This document shows, in pieces, positions 14,193-23,110 of a DNA stretch of 64,000 nt. Source of the DNA: Calothrix sp. C42_A2020_038 (GTDB lineage: Bacteria; Cyanobacteriota; Cyanobacteriia; Cyanobacteriales; Nostocaceae); contig JACYLQ010000031.1 of the NCBI GenBank assembly GCA_015272395.1, forward strand, positions 1 through 64,000, read 5' to 3'. The position numbers and the translations under genes are program-made. Numbering within the stretch: the stretch's first letter is position 1; each line of letters starts with the position of its first letter. The notes beneath the pieces were generated by a model that saw only the letters and a list, made by a program, of their open reading frames with translations, was not told the DNA's origin and did no database searches.

Positions 14193-16814
14193 TTAAACTA
14201 TTGTGAACGAATCACTATTTAATACTGTTGCTTGTATCCATGAAACTGATGCTAGCAGTTCATTACCTGCACTAATTTGTGCGGCGCCGTTACCCTGAGT
14301 AATAGTTAAATCATTGAATTTCAAGCCACCAGAAATACCTAGGGTGGTTTGACCTATTTGGAAACCATTAATAGTACTGGTACCACCTTTAGTTAAAACA
14401 ACGGTATCTTGACCACCATTGAGCCAGATAGTGTTAATACCTGCACCTGCATTGATAAAATCATCACCGGAGCCAGTATATATAGTATCGTCACCTGCAC
14501 CAGTGAAAATACGATTGTTACCACCGTTAGCGTAAATTACGTCATTACCGCTACCTGTAGTAATATTATCGGCGCCATTACCAGTGAAGATTAGGTTGTT
14601 ACCATTGCCTGCAAAGATCGTGTTATTACCTTCGTTGGCGTAAATTTCATTGTTACCATTGCCTACAGTAATTTGGTCATTACCGTTGCCTGCATAGACT
14701 TTACTATTTAACCCAGTTACAGTAATTTTGTTGTTTCCTTCGTTAGCATAGATGATATTGTTATCACCACTTGCCAAGAACATATCATCGCTGTTGGTAC
14801 CAAATAAAGTACCGCTGCCAAAAATTACATCACTGAATACACTATCATTGCGTACAGCAAGGTTTTGAATGCGTATATCTTCTGTGGCTTCGGTATCTGC
14901 TTGAGTATAAGTACCAATTCGTGATAAATATTCAGCAAAGGCATCTTGTTCTGTACCATCTGCTGCAAATGTAGCTTGACCTGTACGAGGGGCGCCTGGT
15001 ACAACTAAGTCGCGACGGTCAAGTGTAGTTGCAAAGCTTTGGAATGGGTACCCATCACCACCATTAGCCAAAAAGTTGAGCGTTACCATTCGGAAAGTAC
15101 GGTTAGGGTCGCCGATTAATTGCCCATCACTAACTACAATATCTACAGTTTTACCATTTTCGTCTTTGATAGCTAAAGAGCGAATTCTATCCCCTTGAGA
15201 TGTAGCACTACGTGCAGTTAGAGTTGGGTCAAAGCTAAACGCAATACCACTAATTTGAGGAAACTGACCGGGTGTTCTGCCTGGTCCTGTCCCTGCTACT
15301 GCATGTTCCACAATTTGTTCGAGTTGAGCTGCTGTGATAGTCACTAAACTCAATTCGTTGTTAAAGCGTAGCGAGTTCTCAATATCAAGCTGAGAAATTT
15401 CACCTGCTTCTTTATTTGCTAATGGGTTAGCATCTGGAGGAAGTTTTACCACTTCTTCCGAACCACTAACAGAAGGAATAAAACCTATATTGTCACGAAT
15501 ACCACCACCATTTTTGAGCGAAATTACTACGCTTGGGTCGTAGTCGCGCGCAATAGCTAGGTTAGCGTCTGCTGTTAAATTTCCTAGATTGGTTTCTTGT
15601 GTTCGCACATCATCACGAGTACCATTCAGGAACACGGTGGTGTTACCAAAAATATTACCGTCTTTGCTGACAATAATATTGCGTAATGCGTCTGTGACAG
15701 CTACCACTTCTGGACTTGGTGTTGCCGTTACACCACCAGCCGCTGGATTTGTCGCAATCAAAGCTGCTACATTGGCTGCATCTGTAGGATACGCACCAGA
15801 AATATTCTCGTCAAGGCTACTTAAGATAATCTTACCGTCGCTATCGAAATCTGCTACAAGGCGCCCCACATAACGGTAATTAGCTGCTGTATTAATTACT
15901 ACAACTTGTTCGCCAGTAGTAGGGTTAGTAATAATCGAAGGATACTCAGGTACTATAGTTCCTAGGTCTTCAGGACGACGGGCATCAGTGCTGTCAGCAA
16001 AAAGTTGGTGTGAACCACCTGCAATGATAATGTCCACATCTCGCAAACGTGCAGCCAAAGCTTCCTCAATTGGAAACTGCTGCATATGTGACAGCAAAAT
16101 CACTTTATTAATACCAGTTGCTGTTAACGCATCTACCTCTGGTTGGATAATTGCAGCTAAAGCATCAAGTTGAGCAGGTGTAGGGTTGTTCTCAAATGGA
16201 GTTGGAGTTATGGCTACACCTGGGCCTGGTGAAGAAATACTCGCTAAAGTTGGTGTTGTTGCACCAACAATACCAATTCTTTCTCCGTTGACAGTAATTA
16301 TCGCACTGGTGGAAATTCTGCCTCGGTTATCTCTTGCTGTAGTACCATTAGCAAGCACTACTGACTCTGTACTTCCAATGTTCGTGAAGTCTTGCCCTGG
16401 CGCCACCACTCGGCTTGCTAAACTTGGATCAGCACTCAAATTTAAGTTTGCACTTAAATAAGGAAACTTAGCACCTTGATAGGCGCCACTTGGAACAATC
16501 AACGATTGAATTGTTGCAGTTCCTAAATCAAATTCATGATTACCCAAAGCTGATGCTTGAATACCAAGACCATTGAGTATGGCAATATCTGCTCGACCTA
16601 CACCTGCACTCCCAATAACTGGTGCAAGAGCAGGGTCAGAAGAGGCAGAAAAGAAAGGTCCGGGAATATAATTATCACCAGAAGATAAAATCAGCGTATT
16701 GGCGAAGTCGTCCTTTAAAGCATTAATAACTGTCGAGAAATTTACCGCATCATTCAGCGCTGGAATACCAGCTTCAAAATCAGAAGCGTGGAGAATTTGC
16801 AGTTGAAAGGCCAT
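14193..16814 (-). CDS. Secreted metallophosphatase/5'-nucleotidase with RTX-like repeats
   Basis: The start at 16814 (MAFQLQILHASDFEAG) gives 873 residues. The N-terminal calcineurin-like metallophosphatase domain shows DFEAG, SSGDNYIPG, LGNHEFD, LLSHMQQ and GGSHQLF metal-ligand motifs. A 5'-nucleotidase C-terminal domain (about 390-650) with NGGGIRDN-type substrate loop follows. The last about 180 residues are GNGNN/GSGDD-type nonapeptide repeats (NGNNEIYAN, GSGNDVIYA, GAGDDTIYT) resembling Ca2+-binding RTX repeats of proteins exported by type I secretion. There is no N-terminal signal peptide, consistent with that route. It probably releases phosphate from extracellular nucleotides. No exporter gene is adjacent. 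Confidence 0.9.
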   Translation of the reverse strand: MAFQLQILHASDFEAGIPALNDAVNFSTVINALKDDFANTLILSSGDNYIPGPFFSASSDPALAPVIGSAGVGRADIAILNGLGIQASALGNHEFDLGTATIQSLIVPSGAYQGAKFPYLSANLNLSADPSLASRVVAPGQDFTNIGSTESVVLANGTTARDNRGRISTSAIITVNGERIGIVGATTPTLASISSPGPGVAITPTPFENNPTPAQLDALAAIIQPEVDALTATGINKVILLSHMQQFPIEEALAARLRDVDIIIAGGSHQLFADSTDARRPEDLGTIVPEYPSIITNPTTGEQVVVINTAANYRYVGRLVADFDSDGKIILSSLDENISGAYPTDAANVAALIATNPAAGGVTATPSPEVVAVTDALRNIIVSKDGNIFGNTTVFLNGTRDDVRTQETNLGNLTADANLAIARDYDPSVVISLKNGGGIRDNIGFIPSVSGSEEVVKLPPDANPLANKEAGEISQLDIENSLRFNNELSLVTITAAQLEQIVEHAVAGTGPGRTPGQFPQISGIAFSFDPTLTARSATSQGDRIRSLAIKDENGKTVDIVVSDGQLIGDPNRTFRMVTLNFLANGGDGYPFQSFATTLDRRDLVVPGAPRTGQATFAADGTEQDAFAEYLSRIGTYTQADTEATEDIRIQNLAVRNDSVFSDVIFGSGTLFGTNSDDMFLASGDNNIIYANEGNNKITVTGLNSKVYAGNGNDQITVGNGNNEIYANEGNNTIFAGNGNNLIFTGNGADNITTGSGNDVIYANGGNNRIFTGAGDDTIYTGSGDDFINAGAGINTIWLNGGQDTVVLTKGGTSTINGFQIGQTTLGISGGLKFNDLTITQGNGAAQISAGNELLASVSWIQATVLNSDSFTIV

Positions 16815-17442
16815 GTTTGGACTCACCAGTATTAATATTTACATCGTTACCTTCTCTACAAATCCCACACCAACCTTAAAGACTGGCTAACAAAAATTTA
16901 AACTGCTCATATAAAAATTCATCTTTACAAAATCTTCACGGTACCCATTAGTACTTACCTAAGTACAAGTTTGTCTATGAATATTGCGCTGAGTATAATC
17001 AAGTATCTATGGGTTGATAATAATATACGTCTAAATGTATAAATTCAAAAAGCACAGTTGCTCCTTTTGCAAGATTCCCCAAAATGACGCACCTCACATC
17101 CAAAGATACATTTGTAACGAAATTTAAATATTTTTGACTCTTTTTAGTTCATGCATAAAAGTCTCCTCTGACTTGGGAAATAGATATGTAAGAACTTGAT
17201 GAACTAATTAAGGGAGGTAAGTCATATACCAATTTAATACATATAAAGACTCCACCCCCTACCCAAAGCATCGGGAATAGTCTCTTGAATAGCGCATAAC
17301 TGGGTTTTTCTCAGAAATAGTTGTTTTAAAACTAGGTTTACTGCTACTCAAGATGATTTATATGGATATGTAAATCTTTGTGAGTGGAAATTAGCGAGAT
17401 TGCTGAAACTTAATCACACGAACAAAGAAGAGGACTTTCGCA
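16815..17442. other. Divergent intergenic region (628 bp)
   Basis: This AT-rich spacer separates the nucleotidase (minus) from the sigma-like gene (plus). It holds a candidate Pho box near the nucleotidase. A CCAATTTAATAC stretch at about 17230 recalls the one at 13835. No ORF, RNA gene or strong hairpin was recognised. Its length suggests complex regulation of one or both flanking units. Confidence 0.5.
16873..16902 (-). promoter_or_regulatory. Candidate Pho box
   Basis: Read on the minus strand there are three octamers spaced by 3 nt: TTTAAATT, GTTAGCCA and TTTAAGGT. Cyanobacterial Pho boxes are three YTTAAYYW-like octamers with the same 11-nt period. The match is imperfect (the octamers fit 5-6 of 8 positions). 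The location, about 60-90 bp upstream of a phosphate-releasing exoenzyme, is what one would expect for PhoB/SphR control. Confidence 0.35.
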
Positions 17443-18123
17443 ATGGAGAATCAATCACAACGTACTCTTGAAGATTTAGCAATGGTTGCAAAACAAGCAA
17501 TGTTGAGGGCAAAAGATAATTCACTCGAAACAAATGCGAGGTCACAAGCTTTATTAGATAAACAGGTTGCCCTAACAAAACTTATTAATGAGTTAATGTT
17601 ACAAATTGACAAGCTACCAAAACCTCAAACTGATTCATCTAGATATATATATGAAGAAGCACTTCAGGAAACTTGTTTATATATTTGTAAAAATATTGAC
17701 AAATATGAGTCAGAACGAGGTTCGATTATGGGATGGTTTATATTTATATTAAAAATGCGGAAAATTAGTTTCTTTAAATGGGTGAACTGGGATATTATCT
17801 CTAATTACACATTTACAAGTACTGGAGATGAAATCAATCTGTATGACGTGTACATTCCTCCCGAATTGAACCCGCTTCCATCTGAACAATTACTTGCATT
17901 TATTAAAGAAGACCCAGAAGGATTATTACAACGTAAGTTGTTTAAGAAAAATCCCAATGCAAGTTTTCAGACTATCTTACTGAAGAAATGTGAAGAGGGT
18001 AAATCTTGGCAAGAAATTGTTGCAGAATTAAAGTTAGGAGCAACTCACGGTCCACTTTATTGTTTCTATCAAAGATGTTGTGAAGAGTTCGCATCTTACT
18101 TTACCAAGTATCTTTGTAATTAA
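17443..18123 (+). CDS. Sigma-70-like protein (cyanobacterial DUF1822-linked type)
   Basis: A 226-residue protein resembles the divergent ECF-like sigma family that precedes DUF1822 and CHAT genes in filamentous cyanobacteria. The region-2-like part is EALQETCLYICKNIDKYESERGSIMGWF (about 70-105). The region-4-like helix-turn-helix is ILLKKCEEGKSWQEIVAELKLG (about 185-205). Whether it binds RNA polymerase is not shown; the core-binding region is weak. It starts a tight operon: its stop lies 25 bp before the DUF1822 start. Confidence 0.65.
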   Translation: MENQSQRTLEDLAMVAKQAMLRAKDNSLETNARSQALLDKQVALTKLINELMLQIDKLPKPQTDSSRYIYEEALQETCLYICKNIDKYESERGSIMGWFIFILKMRKISFFKWVNWDIISNYTFTSTGDEINLYDVYIPPELNPLPSEQLLAFIKEDPEGLLQRKLFKKNPNASFQTILLKKCEEGKSWQEIVAELKLGATHGPLYCFYQRCCEEFASYFTKYLCN

Positions 18124-18148
18124 TAAATTAGGATATATGGAGAGAATA

Positions 18149-19066
18149 ATGGATTCTAAATCAAAACATCTAACTTTTTCACTACCTATTGATGCTAGAA
18201 TGATTGTCAATGCTGAAGTTTTATCTAAACAACAGCACAGTTCACTAAAAGCTCGTCAAGTATACTTGAATGTGCTAGCTGTATTAGCTGTTGACTTTTA
18301 TTGTCAATGCATGGATATTACAACTGATGTATCCAAAAGTTACGGCTTAAATAATATCATGTCAACTTTGATGGATTCTGCTAGTTTGTTTATTCCAGAT
18401 CAGGGATTATTAGAATGTCGTCCTATCCTTCCAAATCAAAGCTTCTTAGTAATTCCTAAAGAGGTTATGCAAGACCGTATTGGCTATGTTGGAGTGGAGA
18501 TCAATGAACTACAAAGAAAAGCCACGATATTAGGTTTTATTAAGTCTGCTGACACCGAAAAGATTCCTGTCACAAAATTAAAACCCCTTGATGAGTTCTT
18601 ACGATATATACAACTACAACAGCCAAAGTTAATAAATATAAACGACAATATTGTAAAATTAAATCAGTGGTTTGATGGTTTGTTTAATTCTGGCTGGCAA
18701 TCTGAATTCGCTTTTGCTAAAAAAATTGCTCCTATCAATGTAACTCAAACACTTGAAGTCACAGGCGCCAAAATTATTCACATAGTCAATTTGTCTGACC
18801 CTGTACTCTTAATTCTACATCAGTCACAAATTGAAAACGAAGTGGAAATTGTCTTGCGATTATACCCCGCTAGCGAGTCAATCTTTTTACTTGATGGTAT
18901 CAAAATGACCTTACTGGATGAAAATGATAATCCAATTCCACAGCTTGAAAAAGTATCTAAGTCAAGTAACTGGTTACAACTTCGGTTTCGAGGAAGTATT
19001 GGAGATAAGTTTAGTTTGAAAGTCAGTTTAGATACAGAGGAAGTTATCGAAAAGTTTGTGATTTAA
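18149..19066 (+). CDS. DUF1822 family protein
   Basis: The protein is about 305 residues from the ATG at 18149 (MDSKSKHLTFSLPIDA), chosen for the GGAGAG ribosome-binding site just upstream; the ATG at 18137 is an alternative. Family marks include LPNQSFLVIPKEVMQDRIGYVGVEIN and a central LNQWFDGLFNSGWQ segment, with a beta-rich C-terminal half. DUF1822 proteins occur almost only in cyanobacteria, next to sigma-like and CHAT/caspase genes, and have no proven function. The position between a sigma-like protein and an orthocaspase suggests an adaptor or regulator (inference). Confidence 0.85.
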   Translation: MDSKSKHLTFSLPIDARMIVNAEVLSKQQHSSLKARQVYLNVLAVLAVDFYCQCMDITTDVSKSYGLNNIMSTLMDSASLFIPDQGLLECRPILPNQSFLVIPKEVMQDRIGYVGVEINELQRKATILGFIKSADTEKIPVTKLKPLDEFLRYIQLQQPKLININDNIVKLNQWFDGLFNSGWQSEFAFAKKIAPINVTQTLEVTGAKIIHIVNLSDPVLLILHQSQIENEVEIVLRLYPASESIFLLDGIKMTLLDENDNPIPQLEKVSKSSNWLQLRFRGSIGDKFSLKVSLDTEEVIEKFVI

Positions 19067-19130
19067 CTTCACCTAAACCGTTCTCTGACAATGGAAGGGA
19101 ACAACAATCAAAAATATATTATAACAAACT

Positions 19131-21305
19131 ATGAGTCGTAATGTCTACGCTTTAATAGTCGGTATTAACAACTATAAATCTTCAGCTATTCCTAGCTTAA
19201 AGGGGTGTGTGAATGATGTAATTGCCATTGAAGAATTTTTAAAAACTAGATTTCAAGACAGTAACGAAAATTTACACATCAGAAAACTGATTAACGAACA
19301 AGCAACTCGTCAAGCAATTATTGATGGTTTTCGTGAACATCTCTGTCAAGCAACAAATTCAGATATTGCCCTTTTTTACTTTAGTGGTCACGGTTCCCAA
19401 GAAGAAGCTGCAAAAATATTTTGGCATATCGAACCAGACTATTTGAATGAAACTCTTGTTTGCTGGGATAGTCGCACCGATGATATTTGGGATTTAGCAG
19501 ATAAAGAATTATCTTATTTAATCGGTGAATCTCAAAAACATCCCCATTTTCTAGTTATTCTCGACTGTTGTCATTCGGGAGGCGCCTCACGTAGTAATCA
19601 GGAATACACAGGTATCCGTTCAGTTAGCACAAATTTCCACAGCAGACCACTTTCCAGTTTCATTTTCGTAGATAAACAAGATGGGGATGAAGAAATATTC
19701 AAAAAATTTGCTTCTCAAACCAGAGAATATATCTTACTCGCAGCTTGTCGAGATAATGAAGAAGCTAGAGAACACTATAGTCAGAAACGGGGGGTATTTT
19801 CGTACTTTTTACTCGATAGTTTGCAGCGTCACTATAATTTAACTTATCGCGAAGCTTTAAAACGTACTAATGTTATGGTTCGGAGTTTTTATCCGAACCA
19901 ATCACCTCAAATTGAAGCTACAAACAGTTACTTCCTTGACCAACCTTTTCTCGCAGACCCTACTATCACCAACTATCTTCGTCCATCATATTTTACTGTA
20001 ACTTACGACGGCGCCAATGGTTGGACTATTGATGCAGGAGCAGTGCATGGTATTGCAACACAAAAAAGAACTAAGTTAGCGATTTTTCCGATCGAGATCA
20101 AAAATATCCTTGACTCTAAGTCCAAACAAGATGCTGTTGCTGTCGCTGAGGTCGTAGAAATATTACCGCAGTTGAGTAAAATCAACATATCCGGAGAAAG
20201 ATATCAATTAGACCCCCAATTAATTTATCAAGCTGTTATTATTAGTTCCCATGTATTAAATTTACATGTTTATTTGGAAGGTGAAGATACTGGAGTTCAT
20301 CTTGCACGTGACTGTATTCAGCAAGCATGTTTTGGTGAAACTTCGCTTTATATCAATGAAGTATATAGTCGCAGTGATGCAGATTATTATTTACAAGCTA
20401 AATCCGGACACTATTTAATCGTTCGTGCTATCGATAATCAAGAGTTAGTATCCCCAATAACTGAATATACTATTAATAGTGCCAGTTCTGCAATTCGCGC
20501 GTTAGAACATATTGCACGCTGGATGAATATTGCGAGTTTATCTAATCCTGATAACAGCGAAATTCGAGATGATATTTCAATACAATTGTATCAAGAAGCC
20601 GAACTTCAAGATGATCAAATCAACTTAGAATACCAATTTCATCAAAATTCCTTACAACCTCCTCATATCCAAATTAAATTGACCAATACAGGTGATACAG
20701 CACTTTATTGTGCATTACTTAATCTAACTGAACTGTTTGCAATTAATGTCATTCCTTTTGGTACTAGTGCTGGTATTTGGTTACAACCTGGTTCACATGT
20801 GTGGGTTCATGAAGGAAACTCAATTCCAATTACAATTCCTCAACATCTTTTACAACAAGGAGTAACGATATATAAAGATATTCTCAAGCTACTAGTTAGT
20901 ACAAGTGAGTTTGATGTCAGGTTATTAGAACAACCTAGTATTTACCAAACTCAACAAAGAAGTGCTGTTTATCATCTCCCTGCATGGTATGATATACATC
21001 AACTTTTGTTTCGTGCAATTTCTCATCAACCAGAACCAGAAACACCTGAAGCAAGTAATAGTTGGGCAACGCAAGAAATCTTAATATCAACAACTGTACC
21101 TCAATTTCAGAGAATAGCTGAATTCAGTGAAGAAATGCAAACCGAAAATCATCTGTCATCACTGACTGGTAAAATCAAAAATATTGGCTTCATTGTAATT
21201 TTTTCACTAGTTTCGATTTTACTAATCGTCGGATTCTTAGTTTGGAGAAAAACGCGCGATGATAAGTTGTATATACCCCGACAGTACATTCAACTGAGAA
21301 CATAG
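19131..21305 (+). CDS. Membrane-anchored orthocaspase (peptidase C14)
   Basis: A 724-residue protein with an N-terminal caspase p20 domain. The catalytic dyad is H87 in FYFSGHGSQ and C147 in VILDCCHSGGASR; the Asp before the Cys pair forms the S1 pocket. The p10-like part follows to about 275 (YILLAACRDNEEA, RGVFSYFLLDSL). The next 400 residues are beta-rich and unlike other peptidases; they carry FTVTYDGANGWTIDAGAVHGI. One transmembrane helix is near the C-terminus (about 688-708), followed by a basic tail, so the protease domain should face the cytoplasm or stroma side. Orthocaspases cut after Arg/Lys and are linked to stress responses. It sits in a six-gene module. Confidence 0.9.
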   Translation: MSRNVYALIVGINNYKSSAIPSLKGCVNDVIAIEEFLKTRFQDSNENLHIRKLINEQATRQAIIDGFREHLCQATNSDIALFYFSGHGSQEEAAKIFWHIEPDYLNETLVCWDSRTDDIWDLADKELSYLIGESQKHPHFLVILDCCHSGGASRSNQEYTGIRSVSTNFHSRPLSSFIFVDKQDGDEEIFKKFASQTREYILLAACRDNEEAREHYSQKRGVFSYFLLDSLQRHYNLTYREALKRTNVMVRSFYPNQSPQIEATNSYFLDQPFLADPTITNYLRPSYFTVTYDGANGWTIDAGAVHGIATQKRTKLAIFPIEIKNILDSKSKQDAVAVAEVVEILPQLSKINISGERYQLDPQLIYQAVIISSHVLNLHVYLEGEDTGVHLARDCIQQACFGETSLYINEVYSRSDADYYLQAKSGHYLIVRAIDNQELVSPITEYTINSASSAIRALEHIARWMNIASLSNPDNSEIRDDISIQLYQEAELQDDQINLEYQFHQNSLQPPHIQIKLTNTGDTALYCALLNLTELFAINVIPFGTSAGIWLQPGSHVWVHEGNSIPITIPQHLLQQGVTIYKDILKLLVSTSEFDVRLLEQPSIYQTQQRSAVYHLPAWYDIHQLLFRAISHQPEPETPEASNSWATQEILISTTVPQFQRIAEFSEEMQTENHLSSLTGKIKNIGFIVIFSLVSILLIVGFLVWRKTRDDKLYIPRQYIQLRT

Positions 21306-21306
21306 T

Positions 21307-21348
21307 ATTTCTAATTTCTAATTTCTAATTTCTAATTTCTAATTTTTA
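21307..21348 (+). repeat. Heptamer tandem repeat (ATTTCTA)
   Basis: Five perfect and one imperfect copies of ATTTCTA lie between the orthocaspase stop and the ribosome-binding site of the next gene. Such short tandemly repeated heptamers are typical of intergenic DNA in heterocystous cyanobacteria. The phase matters little for coding, but the tract could vary in length. Confidence 0.9.
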
Positions 21349-21371
21349 CTTTTTCGTTCAGAGGAATTTAT

Positions 21372-23108
21372 ATGATTGCGTCTTTCAATAATCTGCAACA
21401 ACGAATATTTCTCCCCATCTCGACGACTAATATATATCAATCTGATAATATCTTGACACTCATACAAACACAACCAAAGTTTCAACATTTACTATCTCAA
21501 CATCAACAAGCAATTGCAGCAGAACTGATATCCAAATGGTCGCGTGCGGATTTTTTCTTTAGACAAGTTTATCTTGAATTTAAAACCTTACTTAAACAAC
21601 CTCAAGAATGGGAGCATCTAGTTGCAACTATTTCCAATTATGGTTATGTCATGACATCAGAGCAACTGCGTCGATCTATATTACGTGAATTATTTATAGA
21701 TACTCACTATGCTTTCTACAATGGGTTAATCTCCAAAACGGAACAACCACAATGGAACGCGCGTTGCTTTGTTCATATAGATTATATACAACAGTGGCTC
21801 GAATTATCTGTTTTTTCTGATGAGGAAGTCCTATCTTTACTCGCAGAAGGATGGCGCCAACGTATCAATACATGTAAAAATACTAAAAAATGGCGCCCAG
21901 CGATTAACTGTTGTCAGCAGCGTTTAAAATTATTACCACATAATATCGATTTTCAAGGTGAACTTGCCGAAATTTACTATTTTGAAACTCTTGCAAGATG
22001 TTCACAAATCAATAGTCAATGGCAACATTCGCAAAACGTGAGAAAATTGCAACATGGCATTAATAAATTAGAAAAACTCCTCAAGCAATACCCTCACTGT
22101 CCAATTACTTTTCAGTTACTAAGTAGCTTGTACCATATTCGCGCGCTCAACTTATCACATATTAATCAAATCGCGAAATCACTCGTTTCTATCCAAAAGG
22201 CAGTTTCATACAATCCCTTCTCTAAAAAAGCATACCAAACTCGTAACGAACTTGTAGAACTAATGACTCAATTACAACAACAGATGAGTGGATACATAGT
22301 AGATATCAAAAGACGAGGGATGCAACTTAATCATAAGGGGTTACAGTTACTCAACCAAGTTAATATTGGGTTTAAACCCATGAATAACTATATAAACTCG
22401 GAAGAAGCTAAACAAATAACTACTGCATATAAAATAGCAGAAGCTATTTATGTATGGCATCGTATTGGACTACCGGAACCACAAGATACCACAACTGCAC
22501 TGCGACTCAACGAAGCACTTTACTCTATCCTCCAACATCCACCTCAAACCAAAGCAGAAATAGCTACTGTTTGGGAAAACATAGTCAAAAAACAACCACA
22601 TTTAGCTTCACTCTCGAACACACGCGTTTGTAGTTATCTCGAAGAGTGTCTATTTCGAGAACGTGCAGTACCACCGATACCAGAAATACCACCTCCAGTC
22701 CTCACACCAATATTAACAAAACCACAAATGAGTACAGAACCTTTAATTCCTTGGTTATTAAGTCCACAAGATAAACGTATCAAGTTACAAGCTTTGGTTG
22801 CCAGCGTGTTAATAGCTGCTACAGGTTTTGTCATGGTGCGAGAAAAGACAACTATCGCAAAGCGAGATAATGCGTATCAAGATATCTTGACAGCGCAGCA
22901 AACCCAAAACGACGAAGCTGTTCTCAAAGCAACCAAGAATTTTTTCCAAAATCAATCTTTTATCAGTAAAGATGAACGAACCTCACAGATAACAGAAATA
23001 TATCAAGAAGCTTTGGTTCGTTGGTTTGTACAGCAACCTAAAGCTGAAATTACCCCAGAACAACAACAATATTTAGACCTGTATTCTAAATATGTCCAGG
23101 AGAATTAA
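21372..23108 (+). CDS. Unrecognised membrane protein of the caspase/CHAT module
   Basis: A 578-residue protein with a CAGAGGAATT ribosome-binding region upstream of the ATG. The N-terminal 430 residues are helical and Gln-rich, with spacing suggestive of degenerate TPR repeats (CQQRLKLLPHNIDFQGELAEIYYFE, LLKQYPHCPITFQLLSSLYHIRALN, QKAVSYNPFSKKAYQTRN). A proline-rich hinge (PPIPEIPPPVLTPIL) leads to a single transmembrane helix at about 475-493 and an extracytoplasmic helical tail. It ends 2 bp before the next gene. A scaffold role for the neighbouring proteases is a guess from the TPR-like character. Confidence 0.6.
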   Translation: MIASFNNLQQRIFLPISTTNIYQSDNILTLIQTQPKFQHLLSQHQQAIAAELISKWSRADFFFRQVYLEFKTLLKQPQEWEHLVATISNYGYVMTSEQLRRSILRELFIDTHYAFYNGLISKTEQPQWNARCFVHIDYIQQWLELSVFSDEEVLSLLAEGWRQRINTCKNTKKWRPAINCCQQRLKLLPHNIDFQGELAEIYYFETLARCSQINSQWQHSQNVRKLQHGINKLEKLLKQYPHCPITFQLLSSLYHIRALNLSHINQIAKSLVSIQKAVSYNPFSKKAYQTRNELVELMTQLQQQMSGYIVDIKRRGMQLNHKGLQLLNQVNIGFKPMNNYINSEEAKQITTAYKIAEAIYVWHRIGLPEPQDTTTALRLNEALYSILQHPPQTKAEIATVWENIVKKQPHLASLSNTRVCSYLEECLFRERAVPPIPEIPPPVLTPILTKPQMSTEPLIPWLLSPQDKRIKLQALVASVLIAATGFVMVREKTTIAKRDNAYQDILTAQQTQNDEAVLKATKNFFQNQSFISKDERTSQITEIYQEALVRWFVQQPKAEITPEQQQYLDLYSKYVQEN

Positions 23109-23110
23109 TC

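Noticed and set aside
14193-16814. Long opposite-strand ORFs over the nucleotidase repeats
   Set aside because: They are shadows caused by the repetitive codon pattern; none has a family signature or ribosome-binding site.
21307-21348. Heptamer array as a CRISPR
   Set aside because: Units are 7 bp with no spacers.
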